A program made the translations under genes and the position numbers. Shown one piece after another: positions 7,789 to 16,023 of a DNA stretch of 64,000 nt. The stretch comes from Deferrisoma camini S3R1. GTDB taxonomy: Bacteria > Desulfobacterota > Deferrisomatia > Deferrisomatales > Deferrisomataceae. A model generated the notes under the pieces. That model was not told where the DNA came from. It worked only from the letters and a program-made list of their open reading frames with translations, and made no database searches. The stretch lies in the NCBI RefSeq assembly GCF_000526155.1, contig NZ_JAFN01000001.1, forward strand, positions 1,823,014-1,887,013, read 5' to 3'. Every line of letters begins with the position of its first letter. The first letter of the stretch is position 1.

Positions 7789-8052
7789 TACCAAGTCGCG
7801 TTCAAAGCTATTGCCCCCCTGCCCAGAGGGGCAAGGGTCCTGTCGGAGAGCCGGGCGCGGCCCCTTCGCTCGCCGCGCAGTGCCTCCGGCGTCTGGACTG
7901 CGAAAGGGTTCGGATTCCAACGGGTTGTCATGAAGCCAGCTCCCCAGCCCCGTGCCTGCGCGGCGGATCTCAATGCCTGGCTTCGCGCCCGGCCGGAGGC
8001 AGGTCCCTTGCCCCGCCCCCGGCTGGGTATCCTATGGATGGCAACTTGGTAT
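7788..8052. mobile_element. Palindromic element (ATACCAAG family), type II copy 1
   Basis: Bounded by ATACCAAGTCGCGTTCAAA (7788-7806) and GGCAACTTGGTAT (to 8052), 265 bp. It shares the arm sequence with type I (GGCAAGGGTCCTGTCGGAGAGC) but has a different centre, including a GCCTGGCTTCGCGCCCGGCC segment found again at 8.67 and 31.7 kb. No coding capacity. It overlaps the stop codon of the preceding small gene. Confidence 0.8.
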
Positions 8053-8071
8053 GACTCCCCTTCAAGACGAG

Positions 8072-8101
8072 CGGGCCGGAGCCCCGCAGGGCTCCGGCCC
8101 G
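8072..8101 (-). terminator. Strong hairpin after the small secreted-protein gene
   Basis: A perfect 13-bp GC-rich stem (CGGGCCGGAGCCC with its complement) and CGCA loop. It lies 64 bases downstream of the minus-strand small gene. No T-run follows on that strand, so terminator function is only likely. Confidence 0.45.
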
Positions 8102-8164
8102 TCGTGGAATACGGGTTCCCCGGCCCAGATCGGCCGGGGCATCCCGGAGAGGAAGGGCTCTCCC

Positions 8165-8329
8165 CTACTTCACCAGGTCCAGCCCGTCCAACCCCGGCCC
8201 GTGCACCACCGTGCCCGAGGGGCACGGACACTCCTTCTTCTGGTGCGTATCCGCGGTACCCGCCAGCACCACGGAAGAACCCAGGCCAAACACCGCCAGG
8301 ACCGAAAGCACGGCGATCAGACGTTTCAT
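8165..8329 (-). CDS. Small secreted cysteine-containing peptide (54 aa)
   Basis: Not an obvious long frame but well formed. ATG at 8329 follows GGGAGGTG with good spacing. The first 25 residues (MKRLIAVLSVLAVFG, then LGSSVVLAGTA) are a classic Sec signal peptide with an Ala-x-Ala-like cleavage zone. The mature part is about 30 residues with a CPCP motif and ends DGLDLVK. The family is not recognised. It sits alone between two palindromic elements with a hairpin downstream. A small periplasmic or exported peptide is the safest reading. Confidence 0.6.
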   Translation of the reverse strand: MKRLIAVLSVLAVFGLGSSVVLAGTADTHQKKECPCPSGTVVHGPGLDGLDLVK

Positions 8330-8489
8330 GGCAACACCTCCCTTTCGTCGGTTCGGTTGAGGACCGTGACGACCGGAAGCGCTCCCGATTCTCGCTCATT
8401 TAGATGACGCGCCCCTTCGAAGGTTACACGCGGCAACCGCCTGCCGGGGGACGCCCTCCGCTCCGGAACCGACCGCTCTCCCCTTCTGG

Positions 8490-8748
8490 TACCAAGCTGC
8501 ATCCAAAGCCGTTGCCCCCGAGCAGAGAGAGGGACCTGCCGGAGAGCCGGGTGCGGCTCCTTAGCTCGCCGCGCAGCGCCTCTGACGTTAGGACCGCGAA
8601 ATGGTCAGGATTCCAGCGAGTTGTCATGAAACCAGCTCTTCGGTCCCGTGCCTGCGCGGGGAATCTCAATGCCCGGCTTCGCGCCCGGCCGGAGGCAGGT
8701 TCCTTGCTCCGCCCCACGAGAACTCTCGGTTTGAACGCAAGTCGGTAT
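8490..8748. mobile_element. Palindromic element (ATACCAAG family), type II copy 2
   Basis: 259 bp from TACCAAGCTGCATCCAAAG to TTTGAACGCAAGTCGGTAT. It is similar through its length to 7788-8052, including the shared AATCTCAATGCC / CGCGCCCGGCCGGAGGCAGG section. The ends are slightly diverged, suggesting an older insertion. No gene lies in it. 8330-8489 holds only the leader of the small minus-strand gene. Confidence 0.75.
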
Positions 8749-8813
8749 GAAACGACATCCGGCCAGAGCCTCCCCTTGGGCGCGGCCGCCCTGCTCTGCT
8801 ATTCTCGTGGCCC

Positions 8814-11141
8814 ATGCGAGCCGACGTGGAGCAGATCGTCCAAGCCCTGCTGCGGGACCGGAACCTGGGGCCGTGCGTGACCCACCACCAGGTGATCGAG
8901 CCGGCCCCGGCCCGTACCGAGCCGTTCCCCGACGGCGTGCACCCGGACCTCGTGCAGGCCCTCGGCACCCGGGGCATCGAGCGCCCCTACTCCCACCAGG
9001 CCCGGGCCGCCGAGGCCGCCCTGGGGGGCCGGGCCTTCGTGGCCGTGACCCCCACCGCATCGGGCAAGACCCTGTGCTACAACCTGCCGGTGCTGACCAC
9101 CCTGCTCCAGGAGCCGGACGCCCGGGCCCTGTACCTGTTCCCCACCAAGGCCCTGGCCCAGGACCAGCTGGCCGAGCTCCAGGAGCTGGCCCGGGCGATG
9201 GGCCGGGACCTTCCGGCGTTCACCTACGACGGCGACACCCCCCAGGACGTCCGTCGGCGCGTGCGCGACCAGGCCCGGATCGTGCTCACCAACCCCGACA
9301 TGCTCCACCAGGGCATCCTGCCCCACCACCCCCGGTGGGCCCGGTTCTTCGGGAGCCTCCGGTACGTGGTGATCGACGAGATGCACGTGTACCGGGGCAT
9401 CTTCGGCTCCCACGTGGCCAACGTGCTGCGCCGGCTGCGGCGGGTGTGCCGGTTCCACGGGTCCGAGCCCGTGTTCCTCCTCTCCTCCGCCACCATCCGC
9501 AACCCGGGGGACCTGGCCCGGCGGCTCACCGGCGTGGAGGACCTCGTCGAGATCACCGACTCCGGCGCTCCGCGCGCGAGGAAGCACCTGCTGTTCGTGA
9601 ACCCGCCGGTGATCGACCCGGCGCTGGGGCTGCGGGCCTCGGCCGTGGGCGTGGCCCGAAGGATCGCCACCCGGTTCCTGCGGGAGGGGGTGTCTACCAT
9701 CGCGTTCGTGCGCACCCGGCTCCAGGTGGAGATCCTCACCCGGTACCTCAAGGACCGGTTCGAGCGCCGGCCGGACCGCAAGGGCTGGGTGCGCGGGTAC
9801 CGGGGCGGGTACCTGCCGGACCTGCGGCGCCAGATCGAGCGGGGGCTGAGGGACGGCACCATCCGGGGCGTGGTGGCCACCAACGCCCTGGAGCTGGGCA
9901 TCGACATCGGCCAACTGGAGGCGGCCGTGCTCACCGGATACCCGGGCAGCGTGGCGAGCACCTGGCAGCAGGCGGGCCGGGCCGGCCGGCGCACCGGGGT
10001 GAGCGCCGCCGTGCTGGTGGCCTCGAGCCAGCCCCTGGACCAGTACGTGATCACCCACCCCGAAACGGTGGTGGGCACGCCGCCGGAGCTCGGGCTGATC
10101 GACCCCGACAACCTCCACGTGCTGGTCAGCCACATCCGGTGCGCCGCGTTCGAACTGCCGTTCGAGGAGGGGGAGGAGTTCGGGTCCGAGCCCCTCGAGG
10201 AGATCCTGGCCTTCCTCGAGGAGAAGGGCGTGCTGCGCCGGTCCGGCCGGCGGTGGCACTGGATCGAGGACGCCTACCCGGCCGAGCAGGTGGCCCTGCG
10301 CACCGCCGACCCCGACAACTTCGCGGTGATCGACGCCTCGGGGCCCCGGCCCCGGGTCATCGCCCAGGTGGACCTGGAGAGCGCGCCCACCACCATCCAC
10401 CCCGGCGCCGTCTACATGGTGGAGGGCCGGGCCCACCAGGTGGAGCGCCTGGACTGGGAAGGCCGCAAGGCCTACGTGCGGCCGGTGGACCCCGACTACT
10501 ACACCCAGGCCATCTCCTACGCCAAGGTGCGCGTCCTCGAGGCGTTCGCCGGCCACGACCTGGGCCGGGGGCGGGCCGAGTGGGGCGAGGTGCACGTGCT
10601 CGCCCGGGTGCCGGGCTACAAGAAGATCAAGTTCTACACCTCGGAGAACGTGGGCTACGGCGAGGTGGACCTGCCCGACCAGGAGATGCACACCACCGCG
10701 GCCTGGTGGGTGTTCCCCCTGATCCTGGCCGAGGCCCTGGGGCTCACCGACGCCGCCTTCCTGGACGGCATCGCCGGGCTGGGCCACGCGCTCCACCACC
10801 TGGCCTCGCTCCACTGCCTGTGCGACCCCTCCGACCTGGGCCGGGCCCTGGGCGACCGGGAGGGCCGGTGGGACGCGGGCCCCGGCCCGGTGGACCCGGC
10901 CGCCGCCCCGCCGGGGATCGAGCCCACCCTGTTCCTGTACGAGCGGTACCCGGGCGGCTGCGGCCTGGCCGAGGGGATCCACGGCCGCACCCGCGAGCTC
11001 CTGGAGGGCGCCCTGGAGCTCCTGGCCGCCTGCCGGTGCGAGAGCGGCTGCCCCTCGTGCGTGGGCCCACCCGGCGACGTGGGCCCCGAGGCCAAGGCGG
11101 CGGCCCAGCGCCTGCTGGGCCTGCTGCTGCGGACGGCATGA
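8814..11141 (+). CDS. mrfA: MrfA/YprA-like DEXH-box DNA helicase with DUF1998 zinc domain
   Basis: A 775-residue superfamily 2 helicase. Motifs in order: Q-like YSHQARAAEAAL near 60, Walker A TPTASGKT near 82, DEXH box VIDEMH near 190, SAT motif LLSSAT near 225, motif V ATNALELGIDIG near 360, motif VI QQAGRAGR near 387. The C-terminal DUF1998/MrfA domain has four cysteines in CRCESGCPSC. In Bacillus subtilis MrfA is a 3'-5' helicase acting with the exonuclease MrfB to remove mitomycin-C lesions. The next gene is an MrfB-like nuclease overlapping by 4 bases, which strengthens the call. A TTGGGC/TATTCT pair lies directly upstream (8776-8805). Confidence 0.88.
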   Translation: MRADVEQIVQALLRDRNLGPCVTHHQVIEPAPARTEPFPDGVHPDLVQALGTRGIERPYSHQARAAEAALGGRAFVAVTPTASGKTLCYNLPVLTTLLQEPDARALYLFPTKALAQDQLAELQELARAMGRDLPAFTYDGDTPQDVRRRVRDQARIVLTNPDMLHQGILPHHPRWARFFGSLRYVVIDEMHVYRGIFGSHVANVLRRLRRVCRFHGSEPVFLLSSATIRNPGDLARRLTGVEDLVEITDSGAPRARKHLLFVNPPVIDPALGLRASAVGVARRIATRFLREGVSTIAFVRTRLQVEILTRYLKDRFERRPDRKGWVRGYRGGYLPDLRRQIERGLRDGTIRGVVATNALELGIDIGQLEAAVLTGYPGSVASTWQQAGRAGRRTGVSAAVLVASSQPLDQYVITHPETVVGTPPELGLIDPDNLHVLVSHIRCAAFELPFEEGEEFGSEPLEEILAFLEEKGVLRRSGRRWHWIEDAYPAEQVALRTADPDNFAVIDASGPRPRVIAQVDLESAPTTIHPGAVYMVEGRAHQVERLDWEGRKAYVRPVDPDYYTQAISYAKVRVLEAFAGHDLGRGRAEWGEVHVLARVPGYKKIKFYTSENVGYGEVDLPDQEMHTTAAWWVFPLILAEALGLTDAAFLDGIAGLGHALHHLASLHCLCDPSDLGRALGDREGRWDAGPGPVDPAAAPPGIEPTLFLYERYPGGCGLAEGIHGRTRELLEGALELLAACRCESGCPSCVGPPGDVGPEAKAAAQRLLGLLLRTA

Positions 11142-12379
11142 TGAAGGGGCTCGCCGCACGGCTGCGCCGCCTGGACCGGAGCCGGCCCCTGGCCGGCTCG
11201 GCCTTGCGGGAGCGGCTCGAGCGGATGGATCGGGCCGCCGCCTCCTCCCGCCGGGCCCCCATCGACCGGTTCGTGGCCGGCGACCGGGTGGACACCCCGG
11301 CCGGGCCGGTGTTCCGGGTGGTGCGCACCGCGGCGGCGTCCAAGGCCCACGGCCGCCTGCCCGTGGGCGAGCTGGGCCGGCTGCCCTGCGAGGGCCTCCG
11401 GGACCTCTTCCCCCGGGAGCTCGGTCGCGTGGGAACCCCTTCGGAGATCGCGTTCCTCGACACCGAGACCACGGGCCTGGCCGGCGGCGCGGGCACGGTG
11501 GCGTTCCTGGTGGGGGTGGGGCGGTGGGATCCCGGAGGCCGGGGGTTCCGGGTGGTGCAGCTCTTTCTGGAGGACCTGGACCGGGAGCCCGCCCTGCTCC
11601 ACGCGCTGGCCCAGGAGCTCGAAGGGGTGTCGTGCCTCGTCACCTTCAACGGCCACCGGTTCGACGTGCCGCTCCTCGAGAACCGCCACGTGCTGAACCG
11701 CATGGCTTGGCCCCTGGAGGGGGCGCCCCACCTGGACCTGCTGCCGCCGGCGCGGGCGCTGTGGCGGCCCACCCTCCCCAACTGCCGCCTCGTCACCCTG
11801 GAGGCCGGGGTGCTGGGGGTCCGGCGCACCGGCGACGTGCCCGGGGCCGAGATCCCGGCCCTGTACGGCCGCTACCTGCGCCACGGCGCGGAGGAGCGGC
11901 TGGGACGGGTGTTCTCCCACAACCGCATCGACATTCTGAGCCTGGCCGGGCTCCTCTGGGCCGCGGGCCGGGCCGCCCGCCGGCCCGAAGGGCCCCAGGC
12001 CCTGGGCGTGGGGCTGCTGCACGCCCGGGCACGGCGGCCGGACCGGGCCCACCGGGCCCTCGCGGCCGGGCTGGACCACGCCCCCAGCCGAGGGGACCGG
12101 ATCCGGGCCCTGCGGGAGCTGGGCCGGGCCCACAAGGCCCGGGGCGACTGGCACGCGGCCCTCGCGGTCTGGCAGAAATGGGCGGGGCTCGAGCCCTACC
12201 GGCTCGAGCCGGTGGAGGAGGCGGCCAAGGCCCTGGAGCACCGGCTCCGGGATCCGGGCCGGGCCCTGGCGTGGGTCGAGAGGGCCCTGGGCCTGCCCCA
12301 CTGGCCCCCGGCGGACCGGGCGGCCCTGGAGCACCGCCGGGATCGGCTGAGGAGGAAGGCGGGAGACCGCGGGGTGTGA
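11138..12379 (+). CDS. mrfB: MrfB/YprB-like RNase H-fold exonuclease with TPR-like tail
   Basis: A 413-residue protein whose ATG overlaps the helicase stop (ATGA). Residues about 105-265 form a DEDD exonuclease of the RNase H-like 2 family: motif I FLDTETTGLAGG, motif II TFNGHRFDVPLL, and late SHNRIDILSLAGL with the closing acid. The last 130 residues are Ala/Arg-rich helices arranged like two TPR units, as in YprB. In B. subtilis MrfB is the nuclease partner of MrfA in mitomycin damage repair. By gene order and domain match the same pair is inferred here. Confidence 0.85.
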   Translation: MMKGLAARLRRLDRSRPLAGSALRERLERMDRAAASSRRAPIDRFVAGDRVDTPAGPVFRVVRTAAASKAHGRLPVGELGRLPCEGLRDLFPRELGRVGTPSEIAFLDTETTGLAGGAGTVAFLVGVGRWDPGGRGFRVVQLFLEDLDREPALLHALAQELEGVSCLVTFNGHRFDVPLLENRHVLNRMAWPLEGAPHLDLLPPARALWRPTLPNCRLVTLEAGVLGVRRTGDVPGAEIPALYGRYLRHGAEERLGRVFSHNRIDILSLAGLLWAAGRAARRPEGPQALGVGLLHARARRPDRAHRALAAGLDHAPSRGDRIRALRELGRAHKARGDWHAALAVWQKWAGLEPYRLEPVEEAAKALEHRLRDPGRALAWVERALGLPHWPPADRAALEHRRDRLRRKAGDRGV

Positions 12380-12396
12380 GGGAGAGGCGGGGCGGG

Positions 12397-14115
12397 TCAG
12401 TCCCGCCCGGCTTCGCTTCGGACCCGCAGGGTGCGCAGCCGGTTCAGGGCCGCGGCCAGCTCGAAGCGCCGGAACCCCGCCAGGTCGCCCACGGGGCGGT
12501 CGGTGAGGGCGTCGAGGCCCTCCTGCCGGACCTCCTCCTCGATCCGGTCCAGGATCTCGGCCAGGGTGCGGCGGCCGTCGGCCAGGGCCCGCACCCGCAG
12601 GAGCGCCGCGCCCACGGCCCTAAGCTGCCCCGGGTGGACGATCTGCTCCACGGCCGACACGTCGATCTCCTCGGTGCCGAACAGCACGGTCTTCACCCCC
12701 CGGCTCCTCACGCTCTCCTCGCGCCGGCCCCGGCGCGGGTCCAGGCTCCCGCCCAGGGGCCGGCGGGGCGTCACCGCTCCGAAGGCCGGGCCCCCTTCGG
12801 GCCGGCGCTCGGCCCGGTACCGCTCGGCGATCGCCTTGGCCTGCCGGGTCACGTCCCTCGGCCGGAACGCCTCCATGGCGATCACGGTGTCGGCCACGTC
12901 GAAGTAGTCGCCGCTGCCGCCCATCACCAGCACCGTGGACACCCCGCGCTCCTCCCAGAGCTGGCGCACCTTGTCCACGAACGGGGTGATCGGCTCCTTG
13001 TCCTTGGCGATCAGCTCCTGCATCCGGTGGTCGCGGATCATGAAGTTGGTGGCCGAGGTGTCCTCGTCCACCAGCAGAACCCGGCTCCCCGCCTCCAGGG
13101 CCTCCACGATGTTCGACGCCTGGGAGGTGGATCCCGATGCGTCCTGGGTGGAGAACGCGGCCGTGTCCACCCCACCGGGCAGGTTCGAGATGAACGGACG
13201 GATGTCCACGCCGGCCACGGCCCGGCCGTCCTCGGACCGGATCTTCACGGCCGTGGGATCGGTGACCACCAGCTCCCTTCCGTCGGCCGGCCGGTGGTTG
13301 TACACCCCCAGCTCCAACGCCTCGAGCAGCGTGGACTTGCCGTGGAACCCTCCGCCCACGATCAGGGTGATGCCCCGGGGGATTCCCATGCCCGCGACCC
13401 GGCCCCGGTTGGGGAGGTCCACCTCCACCCGCAGGCTCGGGGGGCTCTCGAACGGCACGGCCCCGGCCCCCAGGGGCCGGGGATCCACGCCGCTCAGCCG
13501 AGGAAGGACGGCGCCGTCGGCCACGAACGCCACGAGACCCAGCTCCGGGAGCCGGGACCGAAGGGCCTCGGCGTCCTCGTTGGTCTCGGCCGCGGCCCGC
13601 ACCTCGGCCGGGTCCAGGTTCCGGTACCGGAGCGAGCGCGAGACCAGCTCGGGCACCCGATCGCACAGGATCTCGGCGGCGGCCCGGCCCAGGATGCGCC
13701 GGCCGCGGGCCGGGAGCCCCACGGTGAACCGGAGCTCCACGGCCCCGTCCCGCACCAGGGCGGCGGTGGTGGGCAGCACCTCCTGCCCGGGCGCGTCGAT
13801 GTCGATCCGGCCGCTCTTGCCCGACCCCGACGGCCGGGACGCCCGCCGGGCCTCCCGGTGGAACCGCCGCGCCAGGAACGAGCACACCCCCACCACGCGG
13901 GCCTCGCCGGCCAGCAGGTCGGGGGGAAACCCGGCCACGTCCAGGGGCACGCGCACCCGCATCCGGCTGGGCGCGGCGAACGGGTCGCCCTGCACGTGGT
14001 CCACGATTAGTCGGAAGTCGGGGAAGTCGTAGGAACCCTTGATGTCCTTGTAGGCGGGGTACGGCCCGTTGTCGAGCCGCAGCAGCATCCTTCGCAGGTC
14101 CTCCTGGCTCGGCAT
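12397..14115 (-). CDS. P-loop ABC-class ATPase (PF09818 family)
   Basis: A 572-residue protein of the uncharacterised 'ABC_ATPase' family (PF09818). It begins LRRMLLRLDNGPYPAYKDIKG, typical of the family N-terminus. Walker A is GGFHGKSTLLEAL near residue 245 and Walker B is LLVDEDTSATNF near 345. An Arg-rich C-terminal third ends with helical repeats. Function is unknown. It resembles nucleic-acid-linked AAA/ABC ATPases, but no partner gene is adjacent. The leader carries degraded octamer repeats (14133-14157). The ATG at 14115 has a weak AGTG site. Confidence 0.8.
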   Translation of the reverse strand: MPSQEDLRRMLLRLDNGPYPAYKDIKGSYDFPDFRLIVDHVQGDPFAAPSRMRVRVPLDVAGFPPDLLAGEARVVGVCSFLARRFHREARRASRPSGSGKSGRIDIDAPGQEVLPTTAALVRDGAVELRFTVGLPARGRRILGRAAAEILCDRVPELVSRSLRYRNLDPAEVRAAAETNEDAEALRSRLPELGLVAFVADGAVLPRLSGVDPRPLGAGAVPFESPPSLRVEVDLPNRGRVAGMGIPRGITLIVGGGFHGKSTLLEALELGVYNHRPADGRELVVTDPTAVKIRSEDGRAVAGVDIRPFISNLPGGVDTAAFSTQDASGSTSQASNIVEALEAGSRVLLVDEDTSATNFMIRDHRMQELIAKDKEPITPFVDKVRQLWEERGVSTVLVMGGSGDYFDVADTVIAMEAFRPRDVTRQAKAIAERYRAERRPEGGPAFGAVTPRRPLGGSLDPRRGRREESVRSRGVKTVLFGTEEIDVSAVEQIVHPGQLRAVGAALLRVRALADGRRTLAEILDRIEEEVRQEGLDALTDRPVGDLAGFRRFELAAALNRLRTLRVRSEAGRD

Positions 14116-14132
14116 GGAAGTGTTTCACTCCG

Positions 14133-14157
14133 CTGGGAGGTTAGGAAGCTGGGAAGC
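14133..14157 (-). repeat. Degenerate 8-bp repeats before the PF09818 gene
   Basis: In the gene sense: GCTTCCC, AGCTTCCT, AACCTCCC, AGC, ending about 17 bases before the ATG. This is a worn example of the AGCYTYCY arrays. Confidence 0.5.
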
Positions 14158-14180
14158 AAGAAGCAGGTCAGCCGAGGGGT

Positions 14181-14687
14181 TCAGTCCAGGGTGAACTCCC
14201 GGATCCCGAGGAAGTGCCCGGTGCCGGTCAGGTAGTCCAACTCGGCGCGGACCAGGGCGGTGTGGCCGTCCTCGATCTCGAGGAACCGCCGGAACAGGGC
14301 CTTGGCCTCGGGATGGTCCACGGCGTCCACCAGCGTCCGGTAGTGGGCGCTCACCTCCTCCTCCAGGTGGAGCGCGGTCTCCAGGTGGGCGAACCCGTAG
14401 GCCCGGTCACCGGCCCGGCCCTCCCCTTCCATCTTGCGCTCCCCCTCCTCCATCCATTTCTTCTGGGGCACAGCCGTCTCGATCTCGGCCGGACCGAGCA
14501 CCCCCTGGGAGCGCCACTGCTCCAGCTTGTGCTCCAGGTACTCCACGTGGCGCCCCTCTTCCCGGGCCATCAGCCCGAAGAACTCCCGGGCCGCGTCCTC
14601 CCGGGCCGCTTCGGCGGCCTCGGCGTAGTGGGCCTGCACCTTGCGCTCGAACGCGAGCGCCGTGGTCAACGCTTCTTCGATCTTCAT
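14181..14687 (-). CDS. Rubrerythrin/ferritin-like diiron protein
   Basis: A 168-residue four-helix-bundle protein of the ferritin-like family. Carboxylate ligands are expected in helix 1 (FERKVQAHYAEAAE), helix 2 (AREEGRHVEYLEHKLE), helix 3 (LHLEEEVSAHYRTLV) and helix 4 (FLEIEDGHTALV). There is no rubredoxin domain, so it is the short 'DUF2383/rubrerythrin-like' form. Such proteins reduce peroxides or handle iron in anaerobes. The ATG at 14687 was chosen because CGGAGG lies 7 bases upstream; an in-frame upstream start would lack this. It is transcribed as the gene before the PF09818 ATPase, 65 bases apart. Confidence 0.8.
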   Translation of the reverse strand: MKIEEALTTALAFERKVQAHYAEAAEAAREDAAREFFGLMAREEGRHVEYLEHKLEQWRSQGVLGPAEIETAVPQKKWMEEGERKMEGEGRAGDRAYGFAHLETALHLEEEVSAHYRTLVDAVDHPEAKALFRRFLEIEDGHTALVRAELDYLTGTGHFLGIREFTLD

Positions 14688-14831
14688 GCTCGGCCTCCGT
14701 GTGGTGAACGGCATCACCGCCGAACCGAACGGTAGCCGCGGTGCAGGGCGCCGTCAAGCGCTGCCGTTTGCCCGGGCGACGCCGGGCTGGTACCGTTCGT
14801 TTCCGTGCTCTTCGGACCCGAGGTTTGCCGG

Positions 14832-15965
14832 ATGTCCCCCAACGCTCCTATCTTCCGCCCCACCGAGGCCCGTATCGACCTGTCTGCCGTGGCCCACAAC
14901 GTGCGGGCGCTCGGCTCCCTCACGCCGGCGGCCACGGCGTTCATGGCCGTGGTCAAGGCCGACGCGTACGGCCACGGGGCCGTGGCCGTGGCCCGGGCGG
15001 CGCGGGAGGCGGGCGCGTCGTGGTTCGGGGTGGCCCTGGTGGAGGAGGCGCTGGAGCTGCGGCAGGCAGGGCTGTCGGAGCCGATCCTGGTGCTCGGGCC
15101 CACGGACCCGGCCGCGGCCCGGGCCGCGGTGGCGGCGGACGTGCGGCTCGCCCTGTTCGACCCCGACCTGGCACAAGCCCTGGACGCGGCCGCCCGGGAC
15201 CTGGGCCGGACGGCCCGGGTCCATCTCAAGATCGACACCGGAATGGGCCGGGTGGGGGTGCGGCCGGATCGGCTCGCCGAGTTCGTGGAGGGGGTGGCGG
15301 GCCTGCAAGGGATCGAGGTGGAGGGCGCGTTCACCCACCTCGCCACGGCCGACGAGGCCGACCTGGGGTTTGCGCAGGAGCAGCTCGGCCGGTTCCGGGA
15401 GTGCCTGCCGGTGCTGACCGACCGGGGGCTGCGGCCGCGGCTCGTCCACGCCGCGAACACCGCGGGCATCCTGGCCCTGCCCGAGTCCCACCTGGACCTG
15501 GTCCGGGCCGGGATCGGGCTCTACGGCATCTACCCCTCGGACGAGGTGGCCCGGCCCGTGCGGCTGGAGCCCGTGCTCACCTGGGCGACCCGGGTCGCGT
15601 TCGTGAAGACCGTGCCCGGCGGCACCCCCCTTTCGTACGGCCGCACCCACGTGACCACAGGCCCCCGCCGGATCGCCACCCTGCCGGTCGGCTACGGCGA
15701 CGGATACCCCCGGCTCCTGTCGAACCGGGGCTCGGTGCTGGTGCGGGGCCGACGGGCGCCGGTGAAGGGCCGGGTGTGCATGGACATGATCCTGGTGGAC
15801 GTGACCCACGTGCCGGAGGCGGATGTCGGCGACGAGGTCGTGCTTCTGGGCCGCCAGGCGGGCGAGGAGATCCCGGCCGACGAGCTCGCCCGGCTCACCG
15901 GCACCATCCCCTACGAGATCACCTGCAACCTGGGGAAACGGGTGCCGAGGAGGCTGGAAGGCTAG
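14832..15965 (+). CDS. alr: Alanine racemase
   Basis: A 377-residue PLP enzyme converting L- to D-alanine for peptidoglycan. The catalytic lysine motif is AVVKADAYGHGAVAVA near residue 40. The barrel has HLKIDTGMGRVGV and LVRAGIGLYGIYPS, and the second catalytic Tyr sits in PLSYGRTH. The C-terminal beta domain contains GRVCMDMILVDVTHV. Start at ATG 14832 keeps the usual N-terminus; a GTG 9 codons upstream is possible. The last codons (RRLEG) and the TAG stop run into an 8-bp repeat array. Confidence 0.95.
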   Translation: MSPNAPIFRPTEARIDLSAVAHNVRALGSLTPAATAFMAVVKADAYGHGAVAVARAAREAGASWFGVALVEEALELRQAGLSEPILVLGPTDPAAARAAVAADVRLALFDPDLAQALDAAARDLGRTARVHLKIDTGMGRVGVRPDRLAEFVEGVAGLQGIEVEGAFTHLATADEADLGFAQEQLGRFRECLPVLTDRGLRPRLVHAANTAGILALPESHLDLVRAGIGLYGIYPSDEVARPVRLEPVLTWATRVAFVKTVPGGTPLSYGRTHVTTGPRRIATLPVGYGDGYPRLLSNRGSVLVRGRRAPVKGRVCMDMILVDVTHVPEADVGDEVVLLGRQAGEEIPADELARLTGTIPYEITCNLGKRVPRRLEG

Positions 15966-15987
15966 GAGGCTGGGAGGCCGGAAGGCT
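15951..15987 (+). repeat. 8-bp repeat array overlapping the alr stop
   Basis: Octamers GAGGCTGG, AAGGCTAG, GAGGCTGG, GAGGCCGG, AAGGCTGG. The TAG in the second unit is the alr stop codon. Confidence 0.65.
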
Positions 15988-16017
15988 GGGCCCGGATGCC
16001 GAGGGGCATCCGGGCCC
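15988..16017. terminator. Bidirectional hairpin between alr and the OB-fold lipoprotein gene
   Basis: A perfect 13-bp stem GGGCCCGGATGCC with a 4-base loop sits between two convergent genes. T-runs are short (CTCT), so terminator strength is uncertain. Confidence 0.55.
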
Positions 16018-16023
16018 TCTACG

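Noticed and set aside
8776-8805. TTGGGC/TATTCT as a firm promoter for the helicase gene
   Set aside because: The -35 is weak and the -10 lies only 9 bases before the ATG. Kept as a remark only.
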